Shown here: positions 1 to 5,453 of the stretch, piece after piece
How positions within the stretch are numbered: the first letter of the stretch is position 1
How the letters are laid out: each line of letters opens with the position of its first letter
DNA from: an uncultured Caulobacterales bacterium
Lineage (GTDB): Bacteria; Pseudomonadota; Alphaproteobacteria; Caulobacterales; Maricaulaceae
Assembly: GCA_938007945.1 (NCBI GenBank)
Contig: CALLME010000014.1
Location: 1 to 5,453, forward strand
Direction: 5' to 3'
Length of the DNA stretch: 5,453 nucleotides
Notes under the pieces: model-generated
Databases searched by the model: none
The model's input: the letters and a program-made list of their open reading frames with translations, nothing else
Told to the model about the DNA's origin: nothing
Translations under genes and position numbers: made by a program

Positions 1-213
1 ATTATCGATAAGACTCACATTGACGGTCTCTATTTTAACGGCGGGTGGTGTTACGGCGGGTTCAAGGCGACCCCTGCGAGTGGCTATTGCTACGCCCATC
101 TCCTCGCGACAGATACGCCGCATAAGACGGCAAAATCTTACTGTCTTGACCGCTTCGCGCGCGGATACGCCATTGATGAAAAGGGACAGGGCGCACAACC
201 CAATCTGCATTAG
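1..213 (+). CDS. soxB: Sarcosine oxidase beta subunit, C-terminal fragment
   Basis: This is the last 70 residues of an open frame entering from the left edge, ending at TAG 211-213; the start and most of the protein lie outside the window. SoxB is the flavin-containing (FAD plus covalent FMN) subunit that oxidises the N-methyl group of sarcosine in the cytoplasmic SoxABDG complex. The visible part carries the family's C-terminal signature: GLYFNGGWCYGGFKATPASG, then a stretch ending DEKGQGAQPNLH, close to the usual SoxB terminus. Lys22 of the fragment (nt 64-66), in GGFKATP, is at the position of the lysine that helps bind the substrate carboxylate in monomeric sarcosine oxidase, which is consistent with an N-methyl amino-acid substrate. 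The FMN-attachment region is not visible. soxD starts 2 nt downstream, so the two are almost certainly co-transcribed. The family call is firm; the exact substrate is inferred. Confidence 0.93.
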   Translation: MIDKTHIDGLYFNGGWCYGGFKATPASGYCYAHLLATDTPHKTAKSYCLDRFARGYAIDEKGQGAQPNLH

Positions 214-215
214 CC

Positions 216-518
216 ATGATTATCAACCACCCCCTCCTCGGCCCCAGAGACGCCGCAGAATTCACCTATATAGGTGACGCGGCTTTGTTGATGCGTCCTA
301 ATCCCAGATCGGACACCGCGGCGGAGGATTTTCATAATTACCAATATCTGCGCGGGAACGTTGCGGGCGAGATGCGCGAGCTATGGTATCACGAGCAAGG
401 CGACAGATCGTGGCTTGTCGTGACGCGCAATACGCTGACCCACGAAATTTCGAAGGTCGAACTCGCGAGAGATGTGAAACGCACGATGACCGCGACGTCA
501 AAGAGCGGTTTGAAATGA
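216..518 (+). CDS. soxD: Sarcosine oxidase delta subunit family, without canonical zinc ligands
   Basis: This is a 100-residue protein, the usual SoxD size. Its position between soxB and soxA and the order GPRDAAEFTYIGDA, then RP, YxYLRGN, LWYHEQG and TRNT(L)T match the delta subunit, a small structural subunit of the SoxABDG complex. The start ATG at 216 lies 2 nt after the soxB stop; there is no clear Shine-Dalgarno close by, so translational coupling to soxB is likely. Canonical SoxD holds a zinc ion through two Cys near the N-terminus (xxCPxCGxR) and a HxxxC motif. Here the N-terminal motif reads NHPLLGPR, so the cysteines are replaced by His5 and Leu8. The second motif reads His59-E-Q-G-Asp63, keeping the His but changing Cys to Asp. 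The protein contains no cysteine at all. Family membership is well supported by context and residual motifs; metal binding is doubtful. Its stop overlaps the soxA start (ATGA). Confidence 0.88.
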   Translation: MIINHPLLGPRDAAEFTYIGDAALLMRPNPRSDTAAEDFHNYQYLRGNVAGEMRELWYHEQGDRSWLVVTRNTLTHEISKVELARDVKRTMTATSKSGLK

Positions 519-3343
519 GTCTTATCGAGAATAACATCGCTTTGAATTTTACTTTTGACGGCAAAGCCTATCAGGGATTTGAAGGCGATACGCTTGCTTC
601 TGCGCTTCTGCGAAATGGGGTCAAAGTCGTCGGGCGGAGTTTCAAATATCATCGCCCGCGCGGGATTATGGGAGCAGGATCAGAAGAGCCCAACGCCTTA
701 GTTGAAATCCACGGCGGCGGCGTTTGCGAGCCTAATCGTCGCGCGACAACCATCAAGCTCTTCGACGGCCTTGTCGCGAAAAGCCAAAACTATATGGGCT
801 CGCGCGAGTTTGATTTGCTCGCCGTGAATGATTTTATCCATCCGTTTTTAGCAGCTGGATTTTATTATAAAACATTCATGTGGCCAAAGGCATTTTGGGA
901 AAAAATCTATGAACCCGTCATCAGGCGCGCGGCAGGTCTAGGCGAACTCACGCGACGCGCGGATCCTGATAATTACGGCAAAGGTTTTTTGCATTGTGAT
1001 GTTCTTATTATCGGCGGCGGGCCCTCAGGTTTGCTGACGGCGCTTAATCTCGGACGTGCGGGGCAAAGCGTTATACTTGCCGATGATGACTTTAGGATGG
1101 GTGGACGGCTCTTGTCTGAACTTGACCTTATCAACGACGACGCGCCAACGAATTGGGTCGCGCAAACGCTAGCAGAACTTGAAAGCCTGCCTAATGTCAG
1201 GCTTATGCCGCGCACGACAATTTATGGGGTTTTTGACCACGGCATTTACGGCGGGATGGAAATTAAAACGGACGCCATTGGCACGTCGGGTCCAAGGCAA
1301 ATCTCTTGGCGTATTTATGCAAGCCACGCCGTGCTCGCCGCAGGCGCCACGGAACGCCCTATCGCATTTGCCAATAATGACCGCCCAGGCATAATGCTCG
1401 CGAGCGCTATGCGGAGCTATCAAAACCGCTACGGCATTAGTTTTGATAACGCCGCGCTTTTCACCAATAATGATGATGGCCTTCGCACCGCAACAGACCA
1501 CATATTTGACGTACGGTCAGATAAGTTTGTGACCGATACTGCAGGTCGAAAAGGACTGAAAAATATCACATCGAACTTAGGTGAAAAAATAGATGCTGAC
1601 TATCTCGCTATGTCAGGAGGCTGGAACCCAAATGTCCACCTCACTTGCCATAAGCGCAGTCGTCCAAAATGGGATAACGCCCTCGCTTGTTTTGTGCCAG
1701 ATGGCGCTACACTCTCAAAAGACATGAGTGTTATTGGCGCGGCGGCAGGGCATTTTTCCACGCATCATGCCTTTGAAGACGCCAATAAACTCAGTGCTGA
1801 GTTGGGCGCGAAAATTGATACGCTTCCTCGCGCGGAAGACTCCCCCATCACCATCAAACCCTTCTGGCATGTGGCGGGCAAAAAGCGCGCATGGGTGGAT
1901 TTTCAAAATGACGTCACAGCTAAGGATATTGCCCTCGCCCACCAAGAAGGTTTCACGAGCGTAGAGCACGTCAAGCGCTACACCACACTGGGCATGGCAA
2001 CGGATCAGGGCAAAACATCTAATGTTGTCGGGCTCGCCGTGCTTGCGGAGGCGACAGGTCAGACGATTGAACAAACAGGCACGACAATTTTTCGCCCGCC
2101 CTACACGCCCATCTCTATTGGCGCGATTGCGGCGGGGCATAGAGGGCAAAGTTTCAAACCCACAAGGCTCACACCGTCACATAAATTTGCGCTCGAGAAC
2201 GGCGCGACGATGGTTGAGTCTGGCCTCTGGAAGCGGTCTCAATGGTTTGTGCGCGACGGAGAAAAAGGCTGGCGAGATAGCGTCGACCGTGAGGTCGAAA
2301 TGACGCGTAACTCCGTCGGCATTTGCGATGTTACAACCCTCGGCAAAATCGATGTCCAAGGCCGCGACGCAGGCAAGTTCCTCAATAAGGTTTACATTAA
2401 TACGCTCTCCACGCTGAAGGTTGGCAAATGTCGCTACGGCTTGATGCTGCGCGAAGACGGCATTGCCATGGATGACGGCACATGCGCGCGCTTCTCGGAC
2501 ACGCATTACGTCATGACGACGACAACGGCCAAGGCGGGCCCTGTCTTCCGTCACCTCGAATTTGTGCGTCAATGCCTTTATCCTGATATGGATGTGCATC
2601 TGATCTCGACAACGGATCAATGGGCGCAATATTCAGTCGCAGGACCCAATGCGCGCAAGCTCATGCGCAAGATTGTGGATGCTGAATTTGATATCTCTAA
2701 TGAGGCCTTTCCCTATATGGGCTGTGAGCAGGTCACGGTTTGCGGCGGCACGCGCGCACGACTTTTTCGTCTCTCTTTCTCTGGTGAACTCGCCTATGAA
2801 GTTGCTGTGCCTGCACGCTATGGCGATAGTTTCATTCGCGCCTTAATGGCGGCGGGCAAAGAATTTGAGGTGACCATGTACGGCCTCGAAGCGCTCGGCG
2901 TGATGCGAATTGAAAAAGGCCACGCGGCAGGAAATGAGCTTAACGGCACGACGACAGCCGCTAACCTTGGCCTCGCAGGTTTAATGTCAAAGAAGAAAGA
3001 CTTCATCGGTAAAGTTTTGTCTCAACGCGAAGGTCTAATGCGCGACGACGCCCTTAAATTAGTTGGCTTTACCTGCAAAAACTTGAGCGAGAAAATAACT
3101 AATGGCGCTCATTTCTTTGAACCCAACGCCGCGCTCACGCCAGAAAATGATTTGGGGTATATGACATCTGTCGCGTGGTCACCTTCGCTCGGTCAATATA
3201 TTGGACTTGGGTTTTTGAAAGCGGGCAGCACGCGCATAGGTGAGACAATTAAAGCCGTTGATAGTATGCGAAATAATACGGTCGAGCTCACCGTCGTCAG
3301 CCCGCATTTCGTAGACCCAGAGGGGGAGCGTTTACGTGTCTGA
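515..3343 (+). CDS. soxA: Sarcosine oxidase alpha subunit (NAD- and folate-binding)
   Basis: This is a 942-residue alpha subunit, which binds NAD+ and tetrahydrofolate and receives the one-carbon unit released from the N-methyl substrate, giving 5,10-methylene-THF. I chose ATG 515 over ATG 383 in the same frame because 383 lies inside soxD and adds residues with no family resemblance; 515 forms an ATGA overlap with the soxD stop. Domains in order: a 2Fe-2S-like fold at about 8-95, with the conserved GRSFKYHRPRG (40-50) but only one cysteine (Cys71), so no cluster; a dinucleotide-binding GGGPSG at 167-172; GATERP at 277-282; FTNND at 316-320; MSGGWNPNVHL at 366-376. From about 530 to the end it is a GcvT-like aminomethyltransferase half, with FSGELAYE at 755-762 and YGLEALGVMRIEKGH at 789-803. 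The stretch between FTNND and MSGGWNP seems shorter than in typical SoxA, which would account for the slightly short length. Identification is firm. Confidence 0.96.
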   Translation: MSLIENNIALNFTFDGKAYQGFEGDTLASALLRNGVKVVGRSFKYHRPRGIMGAGSEEPNALVEIHGGGVCEPNRRATTIKLFDGLVAKSQNYMGSREFDLLAVNDFIHPFLAAGFYYKTFMWPKAFWEKIYEPVIRRAAGLGELTRRADPDNYGKGFLHCDVLIIGGGPSGLLTALNLGRAGQSVILADDDFRMGGRLLSELDLINDDAPTNWVAQTLAELESLPNVRLMPRTTIYGVFDHGIYGGMEIKTDAIGTSGPRQISWRIYASHAVLAAGATERPIAFANNDRPGIMLASAMRSYQNRYGISFDNAALFTNNDDGLRTATDHIFDVRSDKFVTDTAGRKGLKNITSNLGEKIDADYLAMSGGWNPNVHLTCHKRSRPKWDNALACFVPDGATLSKDMSVIGAAAGHFSTHHAFEDANKLSAELGAKIDTLPRAEDSPITIKPFWHVAGKKRAWVDFQNDVTAKDIALAHQEGFTSVEHVKRYTTLGMATDQGKTSNVVGLAVLAEATGQTIEQTGTTIFRPPYTPISIGAIAAGHRGQSFKPTRLTPSHKFALENGATMVESGLWKRSQWFVRDGEKGWRDSVDREVEMTRNSVGICDVTTLGKIDVQGRDAGKFLNKVYINTLSTLKVGKCRYGLMLREDGIAMDDGTCARFSDTHYVMTTTTAKAGPVFRHLEFVRQCLYPDMDVHLISTTDQWAQYSVAGPNARKLMRKIVDAEFDISNEAFPYMGCEQVTVCGGTRARLFRLSFSGELAYEVAVPARYGDSFIRALMAAGKEFEVTMYGLEALGVMRIEKGHAAGNELNGTTTAANLGLAGLMSKKKDFIGKVLSQREGLMRDDALKLVGFTCKNLSEKITNGAHFFEPNAALTPENDLGYMTSVAWSPSLGQYIGLGFLKAGSTRIGETIKAVDSMRNNTVELTVVSPHFVDPEGERLRV
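3321..3328 (+). promoter_or_regulatory. Ribosome binding site of soxG
   Basis: AGGGGGAG lies inside the 3' end of soxA, 7 nt before the GTG at 3336. It is a strong Shine-Dalgarno sequence at good spacing and supports GTG 3336 as the soxG start, despite the 8-nt overlap with soxA. Confidence 0.75.
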
Positions 3344-3902
3344 TCTCACCGCTCAATCCTCACTCGCTGGGATGACAAAATCATGGGAGGGGCTAACTCT
3401 TTCTGAGCCATCTGTTTTTGAAATCGTGTCTGTGGCCATTGCACAAGGGCGTGAGAATGAGGTCGCTAAAACATTTGCTACGTATTACGGCAGCCAACTT
3501 CCCAAGCCCAATGAATTTACAACTATCAACGAAGGACACGCGCTATGGACTGGACCAGAGCAATATTTTCTCTTGCTCAAGGGCGAAGATGAGACTGCGG
3601 ATTTATCTGTTTCAGATGTCTTTGACGGCGCTGTTTACACCACTCTTCAGAGTGATAGCTGGGTCGCGATTGACTTAAATGGTACTCGCATATTCGACGC
3701 GCTAGAACAATTCATATCGCTTGATTTACGCCGTGCCAAATACCCTTTTGCGGCGCGTACAAGCGCGCATCACATGGCCGTCATTGTGACCGTCATAAAC
3801 GTAAACGAGGTTCGACTTCTGACACCTCGTTCATCTGTTCAGTCGTTTCTCGACGCGCTCACCCATGCGACTGACAACGCATTAGGTTACCCCGTTAGCT
3901 AA
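3336..3902 (+). CDS. soxG: Sarcosine oxidase gamma subunit
   Basis: This is a 188-residue protein beginning with GTG (3336-3338), overlapping the last 8 nt of soxA and preceded by a strong Shine-Dalgarno. SoxG is the smaller GcvT/YgfZ-like subunit that packs against SoxA in the heterotetramer. Recognisable features are QSDSWVAIDLNG around residues 105-115, the following ISLDLRRAKYPF block, which matches the 'P/S-LDLxxxxFP' region of gamma subunits, and LLTPRSS at 161-167, corresponding to the usual 'L(Y/L)VPRS' near the C-terminus. The N-terminal third is poorly conserved, as is usual for this subunit, and the common aromatic FWHWL after PRS is replaced by FLDAL. Being last in soxBDAG strengthens the call. 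The gene ends in a palindrome shared with the convergent neighbour, and no intrinsic terminator was seen after it. Confidence 0.9.
   Translation: MSDLTAQSSLAGMTKSWEGLTLSEPSVFEIVSVAIAQGRENEVAKTFATYYGSQLPKPNEFTTINEGHALWTGPEQYFLLLKGEDETADLSVSDVFDGAVYTTLQSDSWVAIDLNGTRIFDALEQFISLDLRRAKYPFAARTSAHHMAVIVTVINVNEVRLLTPRSSVQSFLDALTHATDNALGYPVS
3895..3902. other. Shared stop-codon palindrome of two convergent genes
   Basis: TTAGCTAA is a perfect 8-bp palindrome. On the + strand it contains AGC TAA, the last Ser codon and stop of soxG. On the - strand the same bases read AGC TAA as the last Ser codon and stop of the MttB-family gene. The two coding regions therefore overlap tail to tail by exactly this palindrome and there is no intergenic space between them. 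Confidence 0.95.
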
Positions 3903-5430
3903 TATTGCTATCAGGGAAACTCGCTTTGCGGTCCGCCATATATTTCAGTAGGCGCGCATCAATATCTGGGTCAAGCTCGGGCGGCTGATATTCATTCAGC
4001 ATGGTTTTATAGACTTTTTCCGCACGGTCTTCGGCTGAAAATGAGCCATCCTCAACCCATTGCTCATAGCTATTATTATCAGCAACATTGGACTGATAAA
4101 ACGCCGTCTTGAAGTTCTTCTGTGTATGCTCACAACCCAAGAAGTGCTGACCTGGACCGACTTCTTTAATGGCGCTCATGGCTTGTCCGTTTTCGCTCAT
4201 ATCAACGCCTTTTGCAAACTTGGCCATCATGCCAGCTTGGTCAGCGTCCATGATGAATTTCTCATAGCCCATAGCGAGTCCACCTTCGAGCCAACCTGCC
4301 GTGTGAAGCATGAAGTTCACACCCGCCATGAGACCCGTTTGCAGCGAGTTCGCTGACTCATATCCCGCTTGCGCGTCTGGCACTTTCGACGCATTGAACC
4401 CTCCCGCTGAGCGAAACGGGACGCCCAAACGTCGCGCAAGCGCTGCACTCATATTGATGATGAGAGAAGCCTCTGGCGTCCCAAAAGTTGGGGCCCCTGT
4501 TTGCATAGACATTGATGTTACGAAGTTTCCGTAGATCACAGGCGCGCCAGGGCGCACAAGCTGCGTCAGTGCCATACCTGCGAGACCTTCGGCCAAGCTT
4601 TGCGCCGCCACGCCTGCCGCTGTCACTGGCGACATTGCGCCAGAAACGACAAATGGACTTGGCATAGCGCACTGCCCTGCCCGCGCGTAATGCTTAAGCG
4701 CACCCAACATGACCCGGTCCCAAGTCATGGGCGAGTTCGCATTGATTAGGTTCACAAGAACGCAATTCTCATTCACAAAATCGTCGCCAAAGACAATCTT
4801 GGTCATATCGATCGTATCCAGCGCGCGTTCGGGCTGCGTGACGGACCCCATAAAGGCTTTGTCGGAATATTTGATATGGCTGTAATTCATATCAAAATGG
4901 CGCTTATTTACAGGCAAATCAACAGGCTCACAGACCGTGCCGCCGCTGTGATGGAGGTTTGGCGACATATAGGCGAGCTTCACGAAATTTCGGAAATCCT
5001 CAATATTGGCATAACGCCGACCGCCCTCTTTTGAATAAACAAAGGGCGGGCCGTAGGCGGGCACAAGGACCGTATTATTGCCACCAATCTGCACATTATT
5101 CTCGGGGTTACGCGCATGTTGCGTGAATTCTTTCGGGGCTGTCTTCTGAATAATCTCGCGCAGCATACCACGTGGAAATCGTACGCGGTCGCCATTGGCT
5201 GTCGCGCCCGCTTTGACAAAGTACTCGACCGATTCAGGGTCATCTTGAATTTCGAGCCCGACCTCTTCGTTGAGCGTATCGGCATTGTACTCAAGCTGCG
5301 CCAAATCCGTGTCGTTCAAGACTGAGTAAGTCGGAATATTGCGTTTGATATAAGGCTCGCGTTTTGGCGCTTCACCAGCCGTTGCAGCGGCGCGGCCAGC
5401 TCGACCCCCCGTACGTCCTCGTCTTGCCAT
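3895..5430 (-). CDS. mttB: Trimethylamine methyltransferase (MttB) family protein, non-pyrrolysine
   Basis: This is a 511-residue member of the MttB/COG5598 family of TIM-barrel methyltransferases, which move a methyl group from a methylated amine to a cognate corrinoid protein. Archaeal MttB needs an in-frame UAG for pyrrolysine; this frame is uninterrupted and ends in TAA. It therefore belongs with the non-Pyl relatives, of which MtgB (glycine betaine) and MtpB (proline betaine) are characterised. Typical family stretches are LNEEVGLEI (53-61), RYANIEDFRNFVKLAY (139-154), HSGGTVCEP (161-169), SPFVVSGAMSPVTAAG (258-273) and SKVPDAQAGYES (348-359). Residues 1-24 are an Arg/Gly/Ala-rich, probably disordered tail often seen in alphaproteobacterial members. 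ATG at 5428-5430 follows a good Shine-Dalgarno. No corrinoid protein or activator gene is visible. The convergent sox operon suggests a role in quaternary-amine breakdown, but the substrate is undetermined; the symbol is a family label. Confidence 0.9.
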   Translation of the reverse strand: MARRGRTGGRAGRAAATAGEAPKREPYIKRNIPTYSVLNDTDLAQLEYNADTLNEEVGLEIQDDPESVEYFVKAGATANGDRVRFPRGMLREIIQKTAPKEFTQHARNPENNVQIGGNNTVLVPAYGPPFVYSKEGGRRYANIEDFRNFVKLAYMSPNLHHSGGTVCEPVDLPVNKRHFDMNYSHIKYSDKAFMGSVTQPERALDTIDMTKIVFGDDFVNENCVLVNLINANSPMTWDRVMLGALKHYARAGQCAMPSPFVVSGAMSPVTAAGVAAQSLAEGLAGMALTQLVRPGAPVIYGNFVTSMSMQTGAPTFGTPEASLIINMSAALARRLGVPFRSAGGFNASKVPDAQAGYESANSLQTGLMAGVNFMLHTAGWLEGGLAMGYEKFIMDADQAGMMAKFAKGVDMSENGQAMSAIKEVGPGQHFLGCEHTQKNFKTAFYQSNVADNNSYEQWVEDGSFSAEDRAEKVYKTMLNEYQPPELDPDIDARLLKYMADRKASFPDSNIS

Positions 5431-5434
5431 ATGT

Positions 5435-5442
5435 CTCTCCCT
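5435..5442 (-). promoter_or_regulatory. Ribosome binding site of the MttB-family gene
   Basis: On the - strand AGGGAGAG precedes the ATG (5430-5428), with the GGAG core 6 nt upstream of it. It fixes the start and argues that the Arg-rich N-terminal tail is really translated. Only 23 nt upstream of the start are in the window, so no promoter can be judged. Confidence 0.75.
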
Positions 5443-5453
5443 GATGCGCTTTC

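Noticed and set aside
20..277. 85-residue + strand frame across the soxB-soxD junction
   Set aside because: It overlaps two recognised genes in another frame and its Arg/Pro-rich sequence resembles no family.
383..514. 44-residue upstream extension of the soxA frame starting at ATG 383
   Set aside because: It lies wholly inside soxD, reads as a basic out-of-frame product with no family resemblance, and the ATG at 515 gives the normal SoxA N-terminus and a classic ATGA overlap.
1715..2149. 144-residue - strand frame opposite soxA, and the similar long antisense frames at 2177-2629 and 1169-1501
   Set aside because: They oppose a strongly conserved gene, have Arg/Cys/His-rich compositions typical of antisense shadows, and show no ribosome binding or family signal.
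3839..3874. 7-bp inverted repeat TCAGTCG / CGACTGA near the 3' end of soxG, considered as a terminator for the MttB-family transcript
   Set aside because: The 22-nt spacer is long, the stem is short, and no T-run follows on either strand. It lies within coding sequence and is probably chance.
3924..3936. GCGG-T-CCGC near-palindrome just after the soxG stop, considered as a soxG terminator
   Set aside because: The loop would be a single base and no T-tract follows; it lies in the MttB-family coding sequence.
4358..4672. 104-residue - strand frame within the MttB-family gene
   Set aside because: It is an out-of-frame shadow on the same strand as a clear family member, rich in Arg/Cys, with no support.
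3895..5430. Possible pyrrolysine-type MttB with a read-through amber codon
   Set aside because: The frame is open from ATG to a TAA stop at full family length; there is no in-frame TAG to decode.

Overview
The window holds the distal part of a heterotetrameric sarcosine-oxidase operon, soxB(partial)-soxD-soxA-soxG on the + strand. A single trimethylamine-methyltransferase (MttB/COG5598) family gene on the - strand converges on it. Base composition looks moderate, with frequent GCG/CGC codons. The soxBDAG order and the Arg/Gly-rich N-terminus of the MttB homologue suggest an alphaproteobacterium, possibly a marine lineage such as SAR116 or a Rhodobacterales relative. That placement is inference from gene content and was not computed.

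Layout: 1-213 is the C-terminal 70 residues of SoxB (beta, the flavin/sarcosine subunit). After 2 nt comes SoxD (delta, 216-518), whose stop overlaps the SoxA (alpha) start in an ATGA. SoxA (515-3343) overlaps the GTG start of SoxG (gamma, 3336-3902) by 8 nt. This is a tightly coupled operon with no internal promoter space. SoxG and the MttB-family gene (3895-5430, -) share their last 8 bp, a perfect TTAGCTAA palindrome that supplies the final Ser codon and the stop of both genes. No stretch above 300 bases is gene-free.

How the genes may work together: SoxBDAG oxidises an N-methyl amino acid (classically sarcosine), channels the one-carbon unit to tetrahydrofolate and releases H2O2. Non-pyrrolysine MttB homologues demethylate quaternary amines such as glycine betaine or proline betaine onto a corrinoid protein. 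The pair therefore points to stepwise demethylation of an osmolyte, but the corrinoid partner, reductive activator and transporters are not in view and the substrate is not determined.

Two points stand out. The SoxD homologue has lost the canonical zinc-binding cysteines and contains no cysteine at all. SoxA appears to have a shortened second nucleotide-binding-fold segment. Otherwise these are recognisable families; no wholly new system is evident.
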